NCBI GenBank assembly: GCA_964244655.1
Contig: CAXTJU010000035.1
Location: 1 to 35,670, forward strand
DNA from: LMUY01 sp964244655
GTDB taxonomy: Bacteria; Pseudomonadota; Alphaproteobacteria; Acetobacterales; Acetobacteraceae
DNA length: 35,670 bases
Reading direction: 5' to 3'
Shown piece by piece: positions 17,069 through 23,843 of this stretch (within the stretch, counting starts at the first letter, position 1; the number at the start of each line of letters is the position of its first letter). A program made the position numbers and the translations under genes. A model generated the notes under the pieces. That model was not told the DNA's origin. It saw only the letters and a program-made list of their open reading frames with translations, and did not search any database.

Positions 17069-17778
17069 CGCAGTCGGCTCACGCAGAGGCGGAACGGGAA
17101 GCGCCGCCGCACCGTGCCGGGCACGCCGGCCTGCCGGAGCAGGCTCTCCCATTCGCGGGGGCGGAAGGCGCGGGCGATGGAGACGGTGCCGTCATGCCCG
17201 ACGAAGCGGTGCCAGCCCATGGCGCGGGCCAGCAGGCGGAAGCCGAGATGGGGCAGGCGGTGGCGGTGCAGGTCGTTGATGAACCAGCCCAGGCGCGCGT
17301 GCCGCTCCATCCAGCGCAGGAACGCCACCACCTGCGCGTCGGTCAGGTGGTGGGTGAACAGCGAACTGATGATGACGTCCGGGCGGCCCGGGTCGGCGGC
17401 GAACGCGTCGCCCACCGCCAGGTCGAGGGCAAGGCCGGGAGAGGCGGCGAGGGCGGCCGTGCGGGCGCCCGGGTTCAGGTCGATGCCGCCCAGCCGGACG
17501 GCACGGCCCCGGCGCTTCGCCCAGCCCGCCACGGCGCGCAGCATGTCGCCGTGCCCGTAAGCCACGTCATAGACGCAGAGGGGGTCGCCAGCATCGCGTC
17601 CCCGGATCGCCTGGCCAAGCCAGGCCAGGGTGGGCCGCCGCGCCAGGGTGAGCGTGTTGGCCCGCGACAGATCACGCAGGCACTGCGCGTAGTCGGCGGC
17701 GTCCGCGCATTCCGTGTCCATCAGCTCCGCAGCGTCGCTGCGCGCGGCCAGGGCGCCGCCGCGCGGGGCTGGGCTCAT
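17065..17778 (-). CDS. Class I SAM-dependent methyltransferase of the polyketide cluster
   Basis: The 237-residue protein has the SAM-binding motif I as VYDVAYGHGDML (69-80), the acidic end of strand two in GGIDLNPGA, and motif IV/post-I elements DVIISSLFTHHLTD. Its C-terminal part (FINDLHRHRLPHLGF, AFRPREWESLLRQAG) is the pattern of small-molecule O- or C-methyltransferases. The ATG at 17778 overlaps the stop of the type III synthase gene (ATGA), fixing the start and coupling translation. The expected role is methylation of the type III synthase product. A reading extending to 18015 lies inside the synthase gene and is rejected. Confidence 0.85.
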   Translation of the reverse strand: MSPAPRGGALAARSDAAELMDTECADAADYAQCLRDLSRANTLTLARRPTLAWLGQAIRGRDAGDPLCVYDVAYGHGDMLRAVAGWAKRRGRAVRLGGIDLNPGARTAALAASPGLALDLAVGDAFAADPGRPDVIISSLFTHHLTDAQVVAFLRWMERHARLGWFINDLHRHRLPHLGFRLLARAMGWHRFVGHDGTVSIARAFRPREWESLLRQAGVPGTVRRRFPFRLCVSRLR

Positions 17779-18851
17779 GCGAGGTGGAAGCGGAACGTCT
17801 CGGCGCAGAGCCCCGGGCCGAACGCCATGGCCAGCCCATTCTGTCCCGGCGCGCCGCCGCGCAGCATGCGGTCCAGGATGAACATGATGGTGGCCGAGGA
17901 CATGTTGCCGAAATCGCGCAGCACCCCCCGCGACCAGTCGAGCGCGCCTTGACTGAGCCGCAGCCCCTGTTCCACCCCGTCTAGCACCGTGCGACCGCCC
18001 GCGTGCACCGCCCACAGGTCGATCTGCTGGGTGGCCAGCCCGCGCAGCAGGCCGCCATCGTCCGCCCGTTCCAGCTCGCCCCGCAGGGCGCCGGCGATGC
18101 GCGCCGGCACCTTACCCGACAGCCGCATGTCGAAGCCCTGGTCGCCGATGCGCCAGGTGATCAGGTCGGCCGAATCGGGCAGGGTGGTGGAGCGGAAATC
18201 GATCAGGCCGATGCCTTCCGGCTCGGCTGAGACCAGCGCGGCTGAAGCGCCGTCGGCGAACAGCATGAACGACAGCACCGTCTCCAGGTCGGAGGTTTCC
18301 TGCAGGTGCAGGCTGCACAGTTCGAGGTTGACGACCAGCACGCGGGCCGCCGGGTCGGAGCGGACGATGTGGAACGCGGCGCGCAGGGCGCTCACGGCAG
18401 CATAGCAGCCCATGAAGCCGATCAGGGTGCGCTCGATGCCGGCGGGCAGCCCGAGGCGGGCGGCGATCAGCTGGTCCAACCCCGGTGCAGTGAACCCGGT
18501 GCAGGAGGCGACCACGATGTGGGTCAGCCGGCTGACGTCCTCGCCGAGCGCGGCCACGGCCTCGGCCGCGAGGTCCGTCGCGTGCCGCTCGTAGCGCACC
18601 ATGCGGGCGGCGGTGGAGGGGAAACGGCCGCGCGGCAGGAAGCCCTCGGCGTCCACCGGGTCGCTGCCAGGCGGGCCGGGGCGCAGCACCGAGAAGCGGT
18701 GCTCGATGCCGGAGCGCTCGGCCATGCGGTCGAACACGGCGCGGGCCTTGGCATCCGGCAGCAGGGTGCGGGCGAAGGCGATGAATGGTGCGTGCATGTC
18801 GTGCGGCGGCACGGCGGTGCCGATGCGGTTGACGTAGGGCACAGCCGTCAT
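17775..18851 (-). CDS. Type III polyketide synthase (chalcone/stilbene synthase family)
   Basis: A 358-residue homodimer-type ketosynthase with the complete triad: Cys149 in GFMGCYAAVSALR, His283 in WAVHAGGR, and Asn316 in FGNMSSAT. The C-terminal loop reads AFGPG. It would condense an acyl starter with malonyl-CoA units on its own, without ACP-bound extenders, giving alkylresorcinols, alkylpyrones or acylphloroglucinols. The starter is unknown; the ACP and ketosynthase encoded just upstream may supply it. Its ATG overlaps the upstream ketosynthase stop, and its stop overlaps the methyltransferase start. Plant and bacterial members are 350-400 residues, so this is full length. Confidence 0.94.
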   Translation of the reverse strand: MTAVPYVNRIGTAVPPHDMHAPFIAFARTLLPDAKARAVFDRMAERSGIEHRFSVLRPGPPGSDPVDAEGFLPRGRFPSTAARMVRYERHATDLAAEAVAALGEDVSRLTHIVVASCTGFTAPGLDQLIAARLGLPAGIERTLIGFMGCYAAVSALRAAFHIVRSDPAARVLVVNLELCSLHLQETSDLETVLSFMLFADGASAALVSAEPEGIGLIDFRSTTLPDSADLITWRIGDQGFDMRLSGKVPARIAGALRGELERADDGGLLRGLATQQIDLWAVHAGGRTVLDGVEQGLRLSQGALDWSRGVLRDFGNMSSATIMFILDRMLRGGAPGQNGLAMAFGPGLCAETFRFHLA

Positions 18852-20059
18852 GCGCCAGCCCAGCGGCGCGCGACCAGGACGGCGTTCAGGCCGCCGAAAG
18901 CGAACGCGTTGGACATGGCGCAGTCGAACTCCCCAGGGCGCGCCCGGTTGGGCACGCAGTCTATGTCGCAGTCCGGATCAGCCGTGGTGAACCCGGCGGT
19001 CGGCGGGATAAAGCCGCCCCGCAGCGCCGCCGCTGTGGCGATAAGCTCGAGCGCCCCGCCCGCAGTCATGCAGTGCCCTATCATGGATTTGGTGGACGAC
19101 ACCGGCAAGCCGTCGAGATGGCGGCCGAACACCTCGCGCAGCGCCGCCGTCTCTGTCTTGTCGTTCAGTCGGGTGCCCGTGCCGTGGGCGTTGACGTAGC
19201 CAACTTCCTGTGGTGCGCAGCCTGCGTCCTTCAGGGCCCCCCGCATGGCCCGGGCCGCGCCATCCGCGCTAGGGGCCAGCAGGTCGCCGGCGTCCGCGCT
19301 CATGCCGAAGCCTGCCACCTCCAGCAACGGTGCGGCCCCTCGGGCTGCGGCGTGGCCGGCCTCTTCCAGCACCAAGATGCCGGCGCCCTCGCCGATCGCC
19401 AGCCCCGTCCGGTCCAAGGAGAACGGCCGGCAGGCGGTGGGGCTGAGCACGCGCAGCGCCTCCCATCCCTTCAAGACGCCGACGACGATGGAGGCGTCAC
19501 TGCCGCCCGTGACGGCCACATCGACCATCCCGGAGCGGATCATGTGCATGGCCTGGCCAATAGCGTGGTTGGCCGACGCGCAGGCGGACGCCACGGAGTA
19601 GCACGGCCCGCGCAGCCCGAACTCGATGGAGACCTGGCTCGCCGGCGCGCTCGGCATGATCTTGGGGATGGTAAACGGGTGAACGCGCGGCGATTTCTGC
19701 CCGTAAAGCTGCTCATAGGCGAAATCGACCGTTTGCTGGCCGATGGCGGCCGCTAGCACCACGGCGCCGTCCGGCGCCGAGCCATGGGCCAGGCCGGCCT
19801 GGCCCATGGCCTGCCGGGCGGCGATGAGCGCCAGTTGGGCCGTGCGGTCCAGCACGGCCAGCCGCTTGGCCGGGAGATGTGCCGCCACGTTCAGGCCGCG
19901 CACCTCGCCGGCGATCCGCACGGCGAGCCGCTCGGTCGGGATGTTGACGATGGGGCCGATGCCTACCGCCCCGGCCCGCAACGCCGCGGCGAACGACGCC
20001 ACGTCATGCCCCACGGCGCACACCGCGCCCATGCCGGTCACGACGACCTGGCGGCTCAC
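18848..20059 (-). CDS. Beta-ketoacyl-ACP synthase, FabF type, of the polyketide cluster
   Basis: A 403-residue condensing enzyme with the elongating Cys-His-His triad: Cys160 in VASACASANHA, His292 in NAHGTGTRLND, and His329 in SMIGHCMTAGG. The start is GTG at 20059, giving MSRQVVVTGMGAV, ten bases after the ACP stop. A longer reading runs back through the ACP gene in another frame. As a lone ketosynthase beside a dedicated ACP it could lengthen or select an acyl chain and present it to the type III synthase. Housekeeping FabF is normally in a fab operon, which is absent here. No chain-length factor, acyltransferase or ketoreductase gene accompanies it. Confidence 0.9.
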   Translation of the reverse strand: MSRQVVVTGMGAVCAVGHDVASFAAALRAGAVGIGPIVNIPTERLAVRIAGEVRGLNVAAHLPAKRLAVLDRTAQLALIAARQAMGQAGLAHGSAPDGAVVLAAAIGQQTVDFAYEQLYGQKSPRVHPFTIPKIMPSAPASQVSIEFGLRGPCYSVASACASANHAIGQAMHMIRSGMVDVAVTGGSDASIVVGVLKGWEALRVLSPTACRPFSLDRTGLAIGEGAGILVLEEAGHAAARGAAPLLEVAGFGMSADAGDLLAPSADGAARAMRGALKDAGCAPQEVGYVNAHGTGTRLNDKTETAALREVFGRHLDGLPVSSTKSMIGHCMTAGGALELIATAAALRGGFIPPTAGFTTADPDCDIDCVPNRARPGEFDCAMSNAFAFGGLNAVLVARRWAGA

Positions 20060-20069
20060 GCTGGCCGGC

Positions 20070-20354
20070 TCACGTGGGGGGCTTGTTGTCGATCGCGGCC
20101 AGGGCCTGGCCGACCAGTTCGCCCATCGTCTCAGCTTCCTGCCCGCTCTGCTCCGACAGGACCGGTATTTCGATGTCGAACCGGCTCTCGATGGCGAAGA
20201 TCGCCTGCACCATGTCGAGCGAGGCGATGTCGAGCGAGACGATCGTGGCCCCGGGCAGAAGGCGCTCCTTGCCGATCCCGGTTTCCTTGGCGACGATGTC
20301 CAGGATGTCCTGCACTCGCAGGTCCTGCGGCCACACATTGGCTGTATCCGTCAC
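20070..20354 (-). CDS. Acyl carrier protein of the polyketide cluster
   Basis: A 94-residue four-helix carrier protein. The expected phosphopantetheine serine is Ser45 in DIASLDMVQAIFAIE. The residue before it is Ala where most ACPs have Asp (DSL), a visible departure in the synthase and transferase recognition motif. Helix I (DLRVQDILDIVAKETG) and the acidic recognition helix are otherwise normal, and the C-terminal tail is longer than in FabD-type ACPs. GTG at 20354 is preceded by AGGAGG at six bases, the best ribosome binding site in the cluster, marking the first gene of the operon. It is divergent from the CsbD-type gene. Confidence 0.87.
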   Translation of the reverse strand: MTDTANVWPQDLRVQDILDIVAKETGIGKERLLPGATIVSLDIASLDMVQAIFAIESRFDIEIPVLSEQSGQEAETMGELVGQALAAIDNKPPT

Positions 20355-20382
20355 GCGACGCCTCCTCGCTGGTTTGACGCTG

Positions 20383-20421
20383 ATTAGGCTGGGAAACCCC
20401 AGTCAATTGCCTATTAGGTTG
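20383..20421. promoter_or_regulatory. Repeated motif in the divergent region between the ACP gene and the CsbD-type gene
   Basis: ATTAGGCTG (20383-20391) and ATTAGGTTG (20413-20421) are direct repeats exactly 30 bases apart, about three helical turns. Between them lies a small hairpin, CTGGG-AAAC-CCCAG (20389-20402). A leftward TTGACT (20406-20401) could be a -35 box, but no good -10 is at a normal distance. This is a candidate operator for the polyketide cluster, not proven. Confidence 0.35.
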
Positions 20422-20430
20422 CGTTCCTGG

Positions 20431-20455
20431 GGAACCAGAGGCACATGGGCCTGTT
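20431..20455 (+). promoter_or_regulatory. EcfG-type general stress promoter
   Basis: GGAAC (20431-20435) is separated by 17 bases from GTT (20453-20455). This matches the alphaproteobacterial EcfG/PhyR-regulon promoter pattern (GGAAC, 16-18 bases, GTT). Transcription would start about 25 bases before the ATG of the CsbD-type stress gene, a class of gene known in these regulons. The base before GTT is T where C is usual. Confidence 0.6.
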
Positions 20456-20487
20456 GGATGCCGTATCTGGGCAAGGAGTCAAATATT

Positions 20488-20781
20488 ATGGACGAGAACG
20501 AGATTGAGGGAGCCGCCAAGAACCTTGGTGGCAACATTAAAAGTGGCGTCGGCAACCTGACCGGGGACAGCAAGACGCAGGCATCCGGCGCAGTGGACCA
20601 GGTCGTTGGCACTGCCCAGCGCGCTTACGGCAAGATCAAGGACAGCGCCGGCGGCTCGGTCTCAGACCAGTTGGACGAAGCGAGCGCCTTCCTGGGCGAC
20701 ACAGTCGCGGAACGCCCGCTGACATCGCTGCTGGTGGCAGGTGCGGTCGGCTACGTGCTGGCAATGCTGACCCGGCGATAA
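20488..20781 (+). CDS. CsbD-like stress protein with C-terminal membrane anchor
   Basis: The 97-residue protein joins two parts. Residues 1-53 form a CsbD-type segment (NEIEGAAKNLGG, GVGNLTGD, QVVGTAQRAYGKIKD). The C-terminal part resembles the DUF883/ElaB tail (TVAERPLTSLLVAGAVGYVLAML), a glycine-rich membrane helix ending in TRR. CsbD proteins are small, abundant general-stress proteins of unknown mechanism; ElaB-type tails anchor to the inner membrane. The ATG at 20488 has AAGGAG nine bases ahead. An EcfG promoter upstream and a hairpin downstream make it a single-gene transcript. It is likely induced by osmotic, desiccation or stationary-phase stress. Confidence 0.85.
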   Translation: MDENEIEGAAKNLGGNIKSGVGNLTGDSKTQASGAVDQVVGTAQRAYGKIKDSAGGSVSDQLDEASAFLGDTVAERPLTSLLVAGAVGYVLAMLTRR

Positions 20782-20793
20782 AGTTCAGCGCAA

Positions 20794-20819
20794 GGTCCGC
20801 ACCGGCAACGGTGCGGACC
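20794..20819 (+). terminator. Hairpin terminator after the CsbD-type gene
   Basis: A perfect 10-base-pair stem, GGTCCGCACC (20794-20803) with GGTGCGGACC (20810-20819), closes a six-base loop 12 bases after the stop. The following ACTTGT is a poor T run, so efficiency is uncertain. Confidence 0.65.
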
Positions 20820-20876
20820 ACTTGTCCCCGCGGCCAAGCAGTGGCTGATTGAGGCCCTTTCCAGGGGCTCTCATCC

Positions 20877-21707
20877 ATGGCGCGACTTACTCGTCGAGCA
20901 AGCTTTCCCGCTGACGTGTCACAACGTCCTGGACCTCGAACTCTGGCAGTGGACATCGGCGGCAGCCGCATTAAGGCGGGTTTGCTCGACGCTGACGGTG
21001 GCATGGTCTCTGAATCCTGCCGAGTAGATACGCCTCACCCAAGCGGTCCCTCAGCCGTCATTTCCTCTCTCATTGAGTTGGTAAGGCCAATGGGAGCATT
21101 TGACCGCATTTCGGTCGGCTTTCCCGGCGTTGTCCGTGCAGGACGCATCCTGACCGCGCCCAACCTGGGCACCGAAGCCTGGCACGGCTTTCCGCTCGGA
21201 ACCGATCTTAGCCAGCGCCTGGGCAGGCCAACCCGGGTCTTGAACGATGCAAGCATTCAGGGCCTTGGTGTCATCTCGGGCGTCGGCCTGGAGTGCGTCA
21301 TCACTTTGGGCACCGGCTTCGGCTTCGCCTTGTTTCAAGATGGCGTGATCGCGCCTCATCTGGAGCTCGGGCAGCATCCAATCGCAAAGGGCAAGACTTA
21401 CGACCATTACTTGGGCAATGCCGCGCTCCACAAGGTTGGCCGACCCAAATGGAACAGGCGGCTGCAGAAGGCACTTAGCGTCCTTGATACGTTCGTTTCC
21501 TATGACACCTTGCTGATTGGGGGTGGCAACGCGCAGCAAATCGATTTTGACTTGCCATCCAACGTCCGTATCGTGCCGAACGCGGCTGGCATTACTGGCG
21601 GCGTAAAACTCTGGGCACCGAGCATGGAAGAGGTGTTCCGGGAGCAAGGCGTACTGCACCGCTCCGCGCCGGAAGGTGTGACCCCGGCTCCCGAAACGCC
21701 GGCGTGA
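20877..21707 (+). CDS. ROK-family sugar kinase, polyphosphate-glucokinase-like
   Basis: The 276-residue protein has the phosphate-1 motif AVDIGGSRIK (24-33), the substrate-side GFPGVVRAGRILTAPNL, the catalytic-type Asp124 in VLNDASIQG, the phosphate-2 motif TLGTGFGFAL and the adenosine motif LLIGGG. It lacks the zinc-binding cysteine cluster of typical ROK kinases and repressors and has no helix-turn-helix. The layout and the short length match polyphosphate glucokinases. The usual ELGH is ELGQ here, so specificity may differ. It would phosphorylate glucose or another hexose, from ATP or polyphosphate. The first about 20 residues are not conserved-looking, so the start could be later. It sits alone between the CsbD gene and the SCO gene. 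Confidence 0.8.
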   Translation: MARLTRRASFPADVSQRPGPRTLAVDIGGSRIKAGLLDADGGMVSESCRVDTPHPSGPSAVISSLIELVRPMGAFDRISVGFPGVVRAGRILTAPNLGTEAWHGFPLGTDLSQRLGRPTRVLNDASIQGLGVISGVGLECVITLGTGFGFALFQDGVIAPHLELGQHPIAKGKTYDHYLGNAALHKVGRPKWNRRLQKALSVLDTFVSYDTLLIGGGNAQQIDFDLPSNVRIVPNAAGITGGVKLWAPSMEEVFREQGVLHRSAPEGVTPAPETPA

Positions 21708-21779
21708 CATGCCGGATGCGCCCGGCCAGCAAGCTCCCATGTGGCAAGGACGCAAATCTCTGATGCGGAAGGCTATGTG

Positions 21780-22556
21780 ATGCGCGTGCTCGCCCTATTG
21801 CTTCTGCTCTGCGCGCCCTGCCTGGCCGCGCCGCCCGACGCCTCCGGGCTGGCGTTCCGGCAACATCCGGGCGCTTCCGTCCCGCTCGACAGCCAGTTCA
21901 CCGACCATGCGGGTCGGGTGGCAAGCCTTCGCACCCTGCTGAACGGGCGTCCGGCGGTGCTGATGCTTGGCTACTTCCACTGCCCGAGCCTGTGCGGCGT
22001 GGTGCGGGACGACGCATTCGAGGCGCTTTCGCAAACTGGGCTCGACACGCCTGCCGCTTTCAGCGTCATCGATCTCAGCATTGACCCCCATGAGAGCGCT
22101 AAGGACGCCGCCCAGGCGCGCGACGAGGACTTGGCCCGCTTCCCCACCCCGGGCGCGGCGGAGGGCTGGCACTTCCTAACGGGGGCGCCGGAGGACCTGT
22201 CCGCCGTGACGGCAGCGGTAGGCTTCCCGAGCCGGTGGGACGACGGGCTGCAACAGTTCCTCCACCCGGCCGGACTGGTGTTCCTGACCTCGACCGGCAT
22301 CGTCTCGTCGTATGTGCTTGGGGTGGGCTACCCCGGGATGGCGATCCGGGACGCACTGCTGAAAGCGCGGGCCGGTACGGTGGCGCCGGCCGCGTCGCCG
22401 CTGCTGCTGCTGTGCTTTCACTATGACTCGACCACGGGGAAGTACTCCCTGGAGGTTATTAAGCTGCTGCGGGTCGGCGCGGCGCTGACACTGCTGCTGA
22501 TTGCCGGCCTGCTGGTGGCAATACACCGCAAGCGCCGGGCCATCATGAGCGCGTGA
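21780..22556 (+). CDS. SCO1/SenC-family copper chaperone
   Basis: The 258-residue protein has a signal peptide (MRVLALLLLL to about residue 17) and a thioredoxin-fold domain. The copper-binding residues are C68-x3-C72 in YFHCPSLCG and H162 in FLHPAGLVF. A C-terminal membrane helix (about 232-248) ends in RKRR. SCO proteins deliver copper to the CuA site of cytochrome c oxidase or act as thiol reductases in the periplasm. No oxidase gene is next to it. The CFHYD motif at 212 is conserved in such anchored members. ATG 21780 has GGAAGG seven bases ahead, better than the earlier frame start. Its last 14 bases overlap the convergent rsmD. Confidence 0.88.
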   Translation: MRVLALLLLLCAPCLAAPPDASGLAFRQHPGASVPLDSQFTDHAGRVASLRTLLNGRPAVLMLGYFHCPSLCGVVRDDAFEALSQTGLDTPAAFSVIDLSIDPHESAKDAAQARDEDLARFPTPGAAEGWHFLTGAPEDLSAVTAAVGFPSRWDDGLQQFLHPAGLVFLTSTGIVSSYVLGVGYPGMAIRDALLKARAGTVAPAASPLLLLCFHYDSTTGKYSLEVIKLLRVGAALTLLLIAGLLVAIHRKRRAIMSA

Positions 22557-23085
22557 GCCGCCACACCGTCATCCGGCCCGCCCCGTGCGTCCGGTCCGCC
22601 AGCAGCTCGCCCAACTCGGGCATCTCGTCGCGGCCGGACTCGGCGACTACCAGCGCCCCCGGCGCCAGCCATCCCGCCGCTGCCAGCGCCGCCAGGCCGC
22701 GCGGAAGCAGCGCCTCCCCGTAAGGCGGATCAAGCATCACCAAGCCGCAGGCGCGCCCGGGCGGCGGTCGCAGCACGTCCCCGGCGATGACCCGCGCCGC
22801 AGCGCCCCGGCAGGCGGCGACGTTCACCCGCAGCGCCGCAAGTGCATCCTGGTCGCGTTCCATGAACACGGCGGAGGCGGCCCCACGGGACAGGGCCTCC
22901 AGCCCCAGCGCCCCGGTGCCGGCGAAGACGTCCAGCACGGCCTGGCCTTCGAGCCGCCCACCCCAGGGCGCGTGCAGCAGCATGTCGAACAGCGCCTGGC
23001 GCAACCGTTCCGCCGTGGGCCGGGTGACCGTGCCCGGCGGCGCTTGCAGGGCCCGCCCCCGCCAGCGGCCGGCGATGATTCTCAA
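22543..23085 (-). CDS. rsmD: 16S rRNA (guanine966-N2)-methyltransferase
   Basis: RsmD methylates G966 of 16S rRNA late in 30S assembly. The 180-residue protein has IIAGRWRGRAL, TRPTAERLRQALFD, the SAM motif DVFAGTGALGLEALSRGA from residue 52, and the catalytic N6/N2-type DPPY (119-122). The start is inferred as TTG at 23085. It overlaps the TGA of the rluB-like gene (TTGA) and puts the conserved RIIAG at residues 2-6, where homologues have it. No other start fits. Coupling to the pseudouridine synthase upstream joins two rRNA-modification genes. Confidence 0.93.
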   Translation of the reverse strand: MRIIAGRWRGRALQAPPGTVTRPTAERLRQALFDMLLHAPWGGRLEGQAVLDVFAGTGALGLEALSRGAASAVFMERDQDALAALRVNVAACRGAAARVIAGDVLRPPPGRACGLVMLDPPYGEALLPRGLAALAAAGWLAPGALVVAESGRDEMPELGELLADRTHGAGRMTVWRLTRS

Positions 23086-23843
23086 CGTGCTGCCTTGGGC
23101 GGCTCCTTCGGGATGTCCGGCAGCTGGTCGCGCAGCACCTTGCCGCTGATCTCGTCCACGGCGCCCCGCTCCAAGTTGCCGAGCTGGAATGGCCCATATG
23201 CCACGCGGATCAGCCGTGTCACCTGCAAGGCCAGATGGGTCATCACCCGGCGCACCTCGCGGTTGCGTCCCTCCCGCAGGCTGACGCTGAGCCAGGTGTT
23301 GCTGATCGCCCGCGAGTCCACCGCGGCCTCGATCGGGCCGTAGCGCACCCCCTCCACCGTCACCCCGTCCGCCAGCTGGGCCAGCGCCCGCTCTGGCACC
23401 ACGCCATGGACCCGCACCCGGTAGCGGCGGATCCAGCCGTTGGAGGGCAGCTCCAGCCGGCGCGCCAGCCCGCCATCGTTGGTCAGCAACAGCAGGCCCT
23501 CGCTGTTGAGGTCCAGCCGGCCGATGCTGACCACTCGCGGCAGGTGTTCCGGCAGTCGCTCGAACACGGTGGGGCGGCCTTCCGGGTCGCGATGGGTCGT
23601 GACCAGCCCCTCCGGCTTGTGATAGCGCCACAGCTTCGCCCGCTCCGGGCTGTCCACCACACGGCCGTTGACCTGCACCACATCGTCCGGGTTCACGAAG
23701 GTGGCCGGGTGCGTGACGGGAGCGCCGTTGAGCCTGATCCGCCCCTCCACCAGCAATTTTTCCGAGTCGCGCCGGCTCGCCACGCCTGCGCGGGCCAGCC
23801 ACTTGGCGATGCGCTCGCCGCGTTCTGCAGCGGCCTCCGTCAC
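23082..23843 (-). CDS. rluB: Pseudouridine synthase, RsuA/RluB/RluE family
   Basis: The 253-residue enzyme has an N-terminal S4 RNA-binding domain (ERIAKWLARAGVASRR to VQVNG) and the catalytic domain with Asp111 in SIGRLDLNSEGLLLLTNDG. The LREGRNREVRRV motif follows. Members isomerise a single uridine in rRNA; RluB (23S U2605) is the most likely by neighbourhood with rsmD and tadA, but the subfamily cannot be fixed by eye. The start is GTG at 23843, sharing bases with the stop of the amidotransferase gene (GTGA). The C-terminal end carries a short Pro/Lys extension. Confidence 0.9.
   Translation of the reverse strand: MTEAAAERGERIAKWLARAGVASRRDSEKLLVEGRIRLNGAPVTHPATFVNPDDVVQVNGRVVDSPERAKLWRYHKPEGLVTTHRDPEGRPTVFERLPEHLPRVVSIGRLDLNSEGLLLLTNDGGLARRLELPSNGWIRRYRVRVHGVVPERALAQLADGVTVEGVRYGPIEAAVDSRAISNTWLSVSLREGRNREVRRVMTHLALQVTRLIRVAYGPFQLGNLERGAVDEISGKVLRDQLPDIPKEPPKAAR

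Noticed and set aside
17779..18015. N-terminal extension of the methyltransferase
   Set aside because: It is inside the type III synthase gene in another frame; ATG 17778 overlaps the synthase stop and gives the normal length.
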